Shown here piece after piece: positions 6,553 through 11,984 of a stretch of DNA of 12,443 nucleotides. Position 1 is the first letter of the stretch. Every line of letters begins with the position of its first letter. The stretch is taken from positions 15,916 to 28,358 of the forward strand of contig DCUZ01000063.1 of assembly GCA_002327305.1 (NCBI GenBank), written 5' to 3'. Source of the stretch: Holophagales bacterium UBA2201. GTDB taxonomy: Bacteria; Acidobacteriota; Thermoanaerobaculia; UBA2201. The notes under the pieces were generated by a model. It did not search any database. It was not told the DNA's origin and worked only from the letters and a program-made list of their open reading frames with translations. The translations under genes and the position numbers were made by a program.

Positions 6553-7119
6553 TCAGATGCCCAGTTCCCCCGCGCGGGGCCGAAGCGCCTCGAGGCATGA
6601 GCGGATGTGCTCCTCCAGGGGGACGCCGAGGGATTCGGCCCCCCCCGTGATGCAATCGCGGTCCACGCTTCGGGCGAAGGCCTTCTCCTTCATCCGCTTG
6701 AGGATAAAAGGCACCTCCACGTCGGCCAACTTCCTGGACGGCTTGATGAGGGCGCAGGCGACCAAAAACCCGGAGAGTTCGTCCACCGCGTAGAGGGCCT
6801 TCCGCATGGGGGTGTCCCGCGGGATGTCCATGTAATCGGCGTGGGAGCCGATGGCCAGGGCCAGTTCCTCCGCCCAACCGCGCTCCCGTAGGATCCGGAG
6901 CCCGGCGTGGAGGTGGGTCTCGGGGGTGGGATTCTGCTCGTAGTCGAAGTCGTGGAGAAGGCCCGCCACCTCCCATCGGCCGGCGTCCTCGCCGGCCCTC
7001 TGGGCGAAGGCGCGCATGAGGATGGCCACGGCCCTGGCGTGGAGGAGGAGGCGGGGGTTCTGCGTGAACTCATGCAGGAGGGCCTCGGCCTCCTCCAGGG
7101 TCGGCCACCGGTCACTCAT
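6553..7119 (-). CDS. HD-domain phosphohydrolase of unknown substrate
   Basis: A 188-residue HD-superfamily protein. The metal-binding pattern is visible: H27 in LLHARAV, H56-D57 in GLLHDFDYEQNP, H93 in GSHADY, D113 in AVDELSGF. The conserved downstream block (ALIKPSRKLADVEV, then KRMKEKAFARSV) matches a common family of stand-alone HD hydrolases of about 190 residues whose substrate I cannot name. AGGAGGGG before the ATG supports the start, and the gene overlaps the end of queF by eight bases. It is probably the last gene of the kinase operon. No obvious terminator follows: a short GC hairpin near 6501-6517 lacks a T run. Confidence 0.9.
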   Translation of the reverse strand: MSDRWPTLEEAEALLHEFTQNPRLLLHARAVAILMRAFAQRAGEDAGRWEVAGLLHDFDYEQNPTPETHLHAGLRILRERGWAEELALAIGSHADYMDIPRDTPMRKALYAVDELSGFLVACALIKPSRKLADVEVPFILKRMKEKAFARSVDRDCITGGAESLGVPLEEHIRSCLEALRPRAGELGI

Positions 7120-7480
7120 CCGACCCCTCCTTGATGTGGGTGGCGGTGACCGAGGTTTTGATGCCGCCGCGGACGGTGAAGTCGGCGTGGATCTCCAGGA
7201 AATGCGGTTCGAGGGCGGTGACGAGGTCCTTGAGGATGCGGTTGGTGAGGTCCTCGTAGAACCCCCCCTCGTTCCGGTAGGACCAGAGGTAGGCCTTGAG
7301 CGACTTCAATTCCACGCACTTGCGGGCGGGCACATAGGTGATGCGCAGGACGGCGAAATCGGGCTGGCCCGTGAGGGGGCAGAGGGAGGTGAACTCGGGG
7401 CACTCCATCTCCACCTGATACTCCGTGTCGGGATGGGGGTTGTCGAAAACCTCCAGGTCCTTGCGGGGGGTCAGCGGCAT
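7112..7480 (-). CDS. queF: NADPH-dependent 7-cyano-7-deazaguanine (preQ0) reductase QueF
   Basis: A 122-residue short, single-domain QueF that reduces the nitrile of preQ0 to preQ1 in queuosine tRNA modification. Catalytic C34 lies in FTSLCPLTGQPDFA, with general acid D41 in the same block; the NADPH/preQ0 region shows ELKSLKAYLWSYRN (57-70) followed by E76. The residue before E76, His in the Bacillus subtilis enzyme, is Tyr here (GFYED). The start has AAGGAG seven bases upstream, and the ATG follows the kinase stop codon after one base. queC, queD and queE are not in the window. It overlaps the HD-domain gene by eight bases. Confidence 0.96.
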   Translation of the reverse strand: MPLTPRKDLEVFDNPHPDTEYQVEMECPEFTSLCPLTGQPDFAVLRITYVPARKCVELKSLKAYLWSYRNEGGFYEDLTNRILKDLVTALEPHFLEIHADFTVRGGIKTSVTATHIKEGSDE

Positions 7481-7481
7481 A

Positions 7482-9842
7482 TCAGATCTCCTTGAACGCG
7501 ATGGAGAGCGCGCGGGTGGCGGGGTCCAGGGTCAGGACGACGGCGTAGTCGCGCCCCGGCCGGAACGCGTGGCGGGCGGAGGCGTGGGCGGTGTACTTGC
7601 CCTCCGAATCCACGATCCACACTTTCAGTTCATGCTCCCCCGCGCCCACGGCAATCGGCGCCTCCAGCGCGCCCGGGACGAACTCCTTGCCCATGAACCC
7701 CTTCTTCCGGTAGAAATTGAACTCCCGGCGGAGGACCTGCGCGTTGTCCAGGTTGACCGTGACGATCCCCCGCGGCACCGGGCTGGCGAAGATCACGCGG
7801 GCCGCGGGAGGGGCGGTGGAGGCCGGTTCCGGGTCCGACTCCGGGGCGGGGGCGGGGATGGCGACGGGGATGGGGGTGGGGGGGACCGGCGAGGGGGCCG
7901 GCGCCACGGCCTTGCGCGGGCTCGGCTTGACCTCGAGTTTGCTCAGGTACTCCCCGGCCTCGGCGTTCGCCGGGTCCACATCCAGGGCCGACAGGAAGAA
8001 TTCCCGGGCCGCGCGGAAGTCCCGCCGGTTGAACGCCTCCTCGCCGTTCTGGAGGTAGAACTTCAAGCGGGCGGCCGCCCCCAGGGCCTGGAGCTCGGCC
8101 TCCTGCTCGGCCAGTGCGCGCTTGACGAGGGCCCGCAGCGCGGGGGAATCGGGGACCTGGAGGAGGACCCCTTGGAACCGTTCCAGGGCCCCGGCGAAAT
8201 CGCGATGCTCCATCAGCGTCACCCCCCTCTGCATCGTCTGGCGCCACTCCACGGCCGGCGCCTCCCGCTGGGGGACCGTTGGAACCGCCTGCATGCGGAC
8301 CCTGACGAAGAGGACGCCGAGAAGGAGGCCGCAGAGGAGCATCCAGACCGCCACGACGGCGAGGACCCATCGGAAGTAGATCTCGTAGGACAAGAACTCC
8401 AGCCCCTTGCGCGCGGATAGCCAGCGGATGAGGCGCCGGCGGAGGGAAGCGCGCGGGCTCCGGGACGGAGCGGCAGGCGGGGGCGGCGCCTCCGGCGCCC
8501 CTTCGGGCCATTCGGCCGACTCTGCGGGCACGGGTGGAGGCGGGGCTGCCGTGGGACGGGAGGGCGGCGGCGTCTCCACGGCAACGGGCTGGGATTGCGG
8601 TCGGGGGGCCTTGGGCGCCGGAATGGGCGGCACGGGAGGGGAGGTGGGTCGGGGTCCGGGCGGGACCGCGGGAGGCCGCGCCGGGAGTTCGGGTTCCGTC
8701 GCCCGGGGTTTCGGCGCCGGGATGGGCGGTGGAAGGGCCGGCGTGGTGGGGCGCGCCGCCTCCGGCAGGGGAGGGGCGGGAGGGGGGCCGGGCACGATGG
8801 CCACGGCCTGGGTCTTCCCCTCGTCGGAGGCCCTTTCGGGGAGAGGCATCATCGCGGTCCGGCCCTCGTCTCCGGCAGGGGGGGAGACGAACGCGGGGAT
8901 CGGGATCATCGCCGTCTTCGCCTCGTCCGTCGGGGGTTGGGCGGGGCTGGCCGGCGGGGCCGGCGGCGTGGATACCGCGACCGTCGCATCTCCGGTCCCG
9001 CCCTTGGGGGCCTTGAAGGTCTGGCCGAGGTAGGCGTGGAGGTCCGCGGCCATGGCCAGGGCGTCCTGGTAGCGTTCCGACGGGTCCTTGGCGAGGGCTT
9101 TCTCCAGAATGGGGGCGAAGGCGGGGGGGGCCTCCGGAAGGGCTTCGGCGATGGGGGTGGGCGGGTCGTAGGCGATGCGGTGGGAAACCTGGGTCATGTT
9201 GTCCCCCGGGAAGGGTTTCAACCGGGTCAACAGCTCGTAGAAGACGATCCCCAGGGAGAAGATGTCGCTCCGGCCGTCCACGGGATTGCCGAGGACCTGC
9301 TCCGGCGACATGTAGGAAGGGGTCCCCAGGTACTGTCCGTCGGTGGTGAGGTGGGAGGCGGGGACCTTCGCGATGCCGAAGTCGGTGATTTTGACGTCGC
9401 CCTTCTCGTTGATGATGATGTTGGCGGGCTTGATGTCGCGGTGGACGATCCCGTGGCTGTGGGCGTAGCCGATGGCGGCGGCGACGCGGGCGATGATGGC
9501 GGCGGTGTCCCTGAAGCCCAGCTTCACCCCCTCCTTGACGATCTCCTTCACGTTCCGGCCGGGGATGTACTCCATGGCGATGAAGTGCATTTCCGACTCG
9601 GCGTCGAACCCCGCGTCATGGATGGTGACGATGCCCGGGTGGGAGAGGCGGCCCGCCGCCCGCGCCTCCTGGTAGAAGCGCTGGACGAACTCGCTGCTCT
9701 CCCTGGCCTCCAAAAGGCCCATCAGGCGGATGGTCTTGATGGCCAGTTGGCGGTCGATGACGGGGTCCCGGGCGAGATAAACCACGCCCATGGCCCCGCG
9801 GCCGATCTCCCGGATGATCTCATACCGGCCGATCTTCTTCAC
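7482..9842 (-). CDS. Membrane-anchored Ser/Thr protein kinase (PknB family) with TPR-like and beta-rich extracytoplasmic parts
   Basis: A 786-residue Hanks-type kinase. Residues 7-272 hold the catalytic domain: glycine loop GRGAMG (14-19), K36, E59, HRDIKPAN (134-141), DFG (154-156), an activation loop rich in Thr, and MSPEQ (178-182). Residues 285-465 are a Pro/Ala-rich cytoplasmic linker with three DE(A/G)(K/R)T repeats (306-310, 325-329, 340-344). One membrane span is at about 492-514, preceded by Arg/Lys-rich sequence, placing the kinase inside. Outside, two TPR-like helical repeats (about 540-636), a second Pro-rich linker and a beta-rich C-terminal domain (681-786) follow. The GTG start lies six bases after a TAAAAT box and lacks a proper Shine-Dalgarno. 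It is the first gene of the queF-HD operon. Its substrate and signal are unknown. Confidence 0.95.
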   Translation of the reverse strand: MKKIGRYEIIREIGRGAMGVVYLARDPVIDRQLAIKTIRLMGLLEARESSEFVQRFYQEARAAGRLSHPGIVTIHDAGFDAESEMHFIAMEYIPGRNVKEIVKEGVKLGFRDTAAIIARVAAAIGYAHSHGIVHRDIKPANIIINEKGDVKITDFGIAKVPASHLTTDGQYLGTPSYMSPEQVLGNPVDGRSDIFSLGIVFYELLTRLKPFPGDNMTQVSHRIAYDPPTPIAEALPEAPPAFAPILEKALAKDPSERYQDALAMAADLHAYLGQTFKAPKGGTGDATVAVSTPPAPPASPAQPPTDEAKTAMIPIPAFVSPPAGDEGRTAMMPLPERASDEGKTQAVAIVPGPPPAPPLPEAARPTTPALPPPIPAPKPRATEPELPARPPAVPPGPRPTSPPVPPIPAPKAPRPQSQPVAVETPPPSRPTAAPPPPVPAESAEWPEGAPEAPPPPAAPSRSPRASLRRRLIRWLSARKGLEFLSYEIYFRWVLAVVAVWMLLCGLLLGVLFVRVRMQAVPTVPQREAPAVEWRQTMQRGVTLMEHRDFAGALERFQGVLLQVPDSPALRALVKRALAEQEAELQALGAAARLKFYLQNGEEAFNRRDFRAAREFFLSALDVDPANAEAGEYLSKLEVKPSPRKAVAPAPSPVPPTPIPVAIPAPAPESDPEPASTAPPAARVIFASPVPRGIVTVNLDNAQVLRREFNFYRKKGFMGKEFVPGALEAPIAVGAGEHELKVWIVDSEGKYTAHASARHAFRPGRDYAVVLTLDPATRALSIAFKEI

Positions 9843-9848
9843 GCACCT

Positions 9849-9854
9849 ATTTTA
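9849..9854 (-). promoter_or_regulatory. Candidate -10 box (TAAAAT) of a leaderless kinase mRNA
   Basis: The minus strand reads TAAAAT, then six bases (AGGTGC), then the GTG start of the kinase gene. The spacing equals that of TATAAT to the ATG of the receiver gene at 6431. AGGTG is too close to the GTG to act as a normal ribosome-binding site. No -35 hexamer stands out. Confidence 0.6.
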
Positions 9855-9880
9855 CCCCGCGGGCGGGGGGAAGTCAAAGA

Positions 9881-9957
9881 AGCCGGTGGGCGGAAGCCGG
9901 AAGCCGGTAGTCCGTAGACCGCAGTCCGTAGACCGTAGTCCGTAGTCCGTAGCCCGT
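9881..9957. repeat. Heptamer array, block B (AGTCCGT family)
   Basis: Eleven consecutive 7-bp units can be read without a slip: two variants of AGCCGG(T/A) and one GGGCGGA, then AGTCCGT/AGACCGT/AGCCCGT. AGTCCGT occurs four times and AGACCGT once, with single-base variants. On the opposite strand it matches block A. It lies between the DUF2752 gene and the kinase promoter; the period of seven excludes coding constraint. Confidence 0.9.
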
Positions 9958-9959
9958 AG

Positions 9960-10000
9960 GGGAGGATTACCCCCATCTCGTCCCCCCGGCTTATCCTCCC
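9960..10000. repeat. Inverted repeat GGGAGGAT / ATCCTCCC
   Basis: Perfect 8-bp arms at 9960-9967 and 9993-10000 enclose 25 bp with C-rich runs. It joins heptamer blocks B and C. It could act as a terminator stem for the Yip1-like/DUF2752 pair, but no T run follows on the minus strand, so the role is open. Together with blocks B-E it accounts for most of the 340-bp gene-free stretch 9843-10182. Confidence 0.45.
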
Positions 10001-10011
10001 GCATCTGGCAA

Positions 10012-10067
10012 GGCGGAAGACGAGAGACGAAAGACGAAAGACGAAAGACGAAAGACGGGAGACGATG
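10012..10067. repeat. Heptamer array, block C (GACGAAA family)
   Basis: Eight 7-bp units in register: GGCGGAA, GACGAGA, four exact GACGAAA, GACGGGA and GACGATG. The minus strand reads CGTCTTT. The exact copies make this the youngest-looking array in the window. Confidence 0.92.
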
Positions 10068-10103
10068 TTTGTGCCGAACCGGGACATTGATGGGGTGGGG
10101 GCA

Positions 10104-10124
10104 CCTGAAACCTGAAACTTGAAA
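10104..10124. repeat. Heptamer array, block D (CCTGAAA family)
   Basis: Three units: CCTGAAA, CCTGAAA and CTTGAAA. The minus strand reads AGTTTCA/GGTTTCA, close to block E. Confidence 0.75.
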
Positions 10125-10144
10125 CGGTTTGATGCCGGGCGGGT

Positions 10145-10179
10145 GGAACTCGAAACTCAAAACTATAGACTCGAAACTG
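10145..10179. repeat. Heptamer array, block E (GAAACTC family)
   Basis: Five units in register: GGAACTC, GAAACTC, AAAACTA, TAGACTC, GAAACTG. It ends three bases before the stop codon of the DUF2752 gene. The minus strand reads AGTTTCG/AGTCTAT. Confidence 0.75.
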
Positions 10180-10182
10180 CTT

Positions 10183-10596
10183 CTATCCCTGCCCCCAGAT
10201 CAAGTATCCCCAATTGATCAGAGGCAGCGCCACCAGCAATATCCGCGCCGCGATCTTTTCGCGCCGGGAGAGGATGAACTCCATCTCGTTCCGGCCGATC
10301 ACCTCCACGGCAAGGGAGAGCAGAAACCACCCGGCGAACAGGGCGATGCCCAGGACGACGAGGGGGTTGTGGAGGAACGCCTCCAGTACATCGCCGCGGA
10401 AGAGGTCGCGGATGGCCCGGCTCCCCCCGCAGGAGGGGCAGGGCCATCCGGTCCAGTCGCGGAACCGGCATCCCGACAGAAGGGCCGGAAAGCGGGGCTG
10501 AAGAAGATAAAAGGCCGGCAGGGCGACGAGCCCCACCAGCCCGAAAACGAACCCCAGGGGAAAAGGGTCTTTGGTTTTGGTCAGGACCAGCCGCAA
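10183..10596 (-). CDS. DUF2752 membrane protein
   Basis: A 137-residue inner-membrane protein with the DUF2752 signature: C43 in SGCRF, then WPCPSCGGSRA (C53, C56), in which Cys-x2-Cys-Gly and the following Arg-Ala are typical. Predicted membrane spans are at about 13-33, 78-98 and 116-133. Function is not established for the family; the paired cysteines suggest metal or redox chemistry (inference). The only plausible start is TTG at 10596, four bases after the upstream Yip1-like gene stop and without a clear Shine-Dalgarno, which suggests translational coupling to that gene. Heptamer block E follows directly. Confidence 0.87.
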   Translation of the reverse strand: MRLVLTKTKDPFPLGFVFGLVGLVALPAFYLLQPRFPALLSGCRFRDWTGWPCPSCGGSRAIRDLFRGDVLEAFLHNPLVVLGIALFAGWFLLSLAVEVIGRNEMEFILSRREKIAARILLVALPLINWGYLIWGQG

Positions 10597-10600
10597 CGCG

Positions 10601-11365
10601 TTAGTTCGCCCCTTGCATCATCCCCATGATCCCCGCGGTCATCATGGCGCCGGCCGCGACACAGCAGATGCCGATGAGGATGACCCACACCAGGGGGGCC
10701 ATGACGGCCTTCCAGGTCTCGCATTTATGGCCCTGCTTGAGGCCGATGATGAGGAGGACGAGGCCCCAGATGCCGCCGATGAGGCCCCCGCAGAAGGGGA
10801 TGATGTTAAGGAGGTTGGCGGTGATGGCATAGGCGGCCGCCTTGAAGGTGACCTCGAAGCCCGCCTCCCCGTCGCCGAAGACCATGGCCGCCAGGTGGAC
10901 GAGGCCCGACCAGATGAAGAGGACGATGACCATCCACAGGGGGGCCAGGAGGAAGGTGAAGACGAACTGAAAGCCCGTGCCCATCATCATGCCCGACATG
11001 GCCCCCATCCCCTGCGCCTGCTTCATGAACGGCATCAGGGGGACGTTGATGAGGGAGGACCACAGGAAGGAGAAGAACCCGGCGATCCACGCGATGATGA
11101 CGACATAGAGGATGGGGCTGAGCCAGTCGTCGTCCTTGCGGACCTTCTGGTAGAACTCCGCCGGCCTGGTGAAGACCTCTATGACGGTGTTCTTGAACGC
11201 CTCGAAAAACCCCAGGGTGTCCCGCTGTTTCCAGGGAATCTCCCCCGCCGGGGCCGCCGCCGGCATCCCGCCAAGGATGGGGGCGTCCACGGGACTGCCG
11301 CACTGCGGACAATGGAGACCGCCGTCGGGGATCTGGTTGAATCCACACTTATTGCAGGTGATCAT
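10601..11365 (-). CDS. Zinc-ribbon, Yip1-like multi-span membrane protein
   Basis: A 254-residue protein. The N-terminal zinc ribbon has CNKC (C4, C7) and CPQC (C19, C22). A Pro/Ala linker leads to a domain resembling the YIP1 family (about 50-245): FFEAFKNTVIEVFTRPAEFY, then about five hydrophobic spans (near 84-104, 132-158, 176-190, 193-210, 222-245), with a Met/Gly-rich loop at 114-130. The ATG at 11365 is preceded by AGGAGG five bases upstream, a clear start; a longer frame to 11497 runs through promoter and repeats and is rejected. It is the first gene of a pair with DUF2752. Bacterial Yip1-like proteins have no firm function; membrane organisation or trafficking is a guess. Confidence 0.88.
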   Translation of the reverse strand: MITCNKCGFNQIPDGGLHCPQCGSPVDAPILGGMPAAAPAGEIPWKQRDTLGFFEAFKNTVIEVFTRPAEFYQKVRKDDDWLSPILYVVIIAWIAGFFSFLWSSLINVPLMPFMKQAQGMGAMSGMMMGTGFQFVFTFLLAPLWMVIVLFIWSGLVHLAAMVFGDGEAGFEVTFKAAAYAITANLLNIIPFCGGLIGGIWGLVLLIIGLKQGHKCETWKAVMAPLVWVILIGICCVAAGAMMTAGIMGMMQGAN

Positions 11366-11395
11366 GGTTCCTCCTTGCAGAAAAGGATACCCCAT

Positions 11396-11424
11396 GTTAT
11401 AGCACAGGAAGGGGGGGGGCGCAA
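11396..11424 (-). promoter_or_regulatory. Promoter with a 9-G/C tract in the spacer, upstream of the Yip1-like gene
   Basis: On the minus strand TTGCGC (11424-11419), 17 bp, then TATAAC (11401-11396) with extended TGC. The spacer includes a run of nine C on this strand (plus-strand G 11411-11419, overlapping the end of the -35). Transcription should start near 11389, giving a short leader that contains AGGAGG. The ten bases TGTGCTATAA are identical to those at the receiver promoter near 6440. Confidence 0.65.
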
Positions 11425-11450
11425 CCGCTGGAAGCGCCTCACTCCCCACC

Positions 11451-11492
11451 CGGCAGTCGGCAGGCCGCACCCGGCAGCCGGAAACCGGAAGC
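11451..11492. repeat. Heptamer array, block F (CGGCAGT family)
   Basis: Six units in register: CGGCAGT, CGGCAGG, CCGCACC, CGGCAGC, CGGAAAC, CGGAAGC. It lies just upstream of the promoter of the Yip1-like gene and grades into A-rich sequence to 11499. Confidence 0.7.
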
Positions 11493-11541
11493 CCCAAAAC
11501 CGCAGAGCAAAGGGTGAGGCCGGATGAGTCATGGCCACGAG

Positions 11542-11652
11542 GGGTGGCGTCCCCCCTGTGTAAGGGGGGATAGAGGGGGATTTGGAATCAACCTCTTCCC
11601 GCCGCCCAAATCTCCCCTTGCCCCTGATTATCAAGGAGGGGCACCGCCACCC
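11542..11652. repeat. 111-bp nested palindromic element (MITE-like or structured repeat)
   Basis: Perfect 8-bp terminal inverted repeats, GGGTGGCG (11542-11549) and CGCCACCC (11645-11652), enclose further palindromes. A perfect hairpin TCCCCCCT(GTGTA)AGGGGGGA is at 11550-11570. A larger imperfect pair is GGGGATTTGG (near 11576) with CCAAATCTCCCC (near 11608), and CCTTG/CAAGG lies further in. No coding frame fits. C-rich palindromes of this kind are common dispersed intergenic repeats in several bacterial phyla, but I cannot show other copies from this window. It fills part of the 604-bp gene-free stretch 11366-11969. Confidence 0.6.
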
Positions 11653-11679
11653 ATGAACTTGATGATTGCCGTTTCGCAG

Positions 11680-11721
11680 GGGCGGATTGCCCTCGTCTTG
11701 TACCCCAGAACAGATCCGCCC
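11680..11721 (+). repeat. 42-bp hairpin element, copy 1
   Basis: Perfect 8-bp arms GGGCGGAT (11680-11687) and ATCCGCCC (11714-11721) enclose a 26-base loop. It matches copy 2 (11741-11782, read on the minus strand) at 32 of 42 positions by my alignment, without gaps. The two copies are 19 bp apart in inverted orientation. Confidence 0.75.
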
Positions 11722-11740
11722 GCATAAAATATGGTTCCAC

Positions 11741-11782
11741 GGGAGGGTCTGCACTAGGGCTCAAGACGCGGGCAACCCTCCC
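11741..11782 (-). repeat. 42-bp hairpin element, copy 2 (inverted)
   Basis: Read on the minus strand it has arms GGGAGGGT and ACCCTCCC around a 26-base loop. Relative to copy 1, stem pair 4/39 is A-T instead of C-G and pair 7/36 is G-C instead of A-T. Both are compensatory, so pairing is kept while the sequence differs. Confidence 0.75.
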
Positions 11783-11801
11783 CTACAAATCATATGCCAT
11801 T

Positions 11802-11843
11802 TGGCAGTGGGCAGTGGATAGTGGGCAGTCTGCAGTCGGCAGT
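11802..11843. repeat. Heptamer array, block G (GGGCAGT family)
   Basis: Six units in register: TGGCAGT, GGGCAGT, GGATAGT, GGGCAGT, CTGCAGT, CGGCAGT. The constant part is AGT, preceded by four variable bases. Confidence 0.88.
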
Positions 11844-11873
11844 GAACCGCGGGTGGCATTCACCCCGTTGGCT

Positions 11874-11950
11874 GGCAACTGATAACCGGCAACTAACAAC
11901 TGCCAACTAATAACTGCCAACTGATGGCTGCCAACTGATGACTGGCAACT
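11874..11950. repeat. Heptamer array, block H (GCCAACT family, 14-bp alternation)
   Basis: Eleven units in register. Odd units are GGCAACT or GCCAACT; even units are mostly A/T-rich variants (GATAACC, AACAACT, AATAACT, GATGGCT, GATGACT), so a 14-bp dimer period lies over the 7-bp one. The minus strand reads AGTTGGC/AGTTATT. It is located just downstream of the stop codon of the FN3-like gene. Confidence 0.92.
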
Positions 11951-11958
11951 GCCCAACT

Positions 11959-11984
11959 GTCGCCTGTCCCTACGGCGGGGCGAC
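11959..11984 (-). repeat. Hairpin overlapping the stop codon of the FN3-like gene
   Basis: GTCGCC (11959-11964) and GGCGAC (11979-11984) form a perfect 6-bp stem with a 14-base loop. The TAG stop (11972-11970) lies in the loop. It might be a small repeat that set the present C-terminus, or a weak terminator without a T run. Confidence 0.4.

Noticed and set aside
8595..9917. Long plus-strand open frame (440 codons)
   Set aside because: Antisense to the Ser/Thr kinase; low-complexity Gly/Arg/Asp sequence.
9839..10160. Two minus-strand open frames with repetitive Arg/Leu/Ser and Tyr/Gly/Leu words
   Set aside because: Produced by 7-bp arrays read in frame (21-bp protein period); no start signal or domain.
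11366..11497. N-terminal extension of the Yip1-like protein
   Set aside because: Runs through the promoter and heptamer block F; AGGAGG is directly before the ATG at 11365.
11524..11727. 67-codon plus-strand open frame
   Set aside because: Covers nested palindromes and half of hairpin copy 1; no plausible ribosome-binding site or domain.
9881..11950. Direct repeats considered as a CRISPR array
   Set aside because: Units are 7 bp, adjacent and variable, with no spacers and no cas genes.
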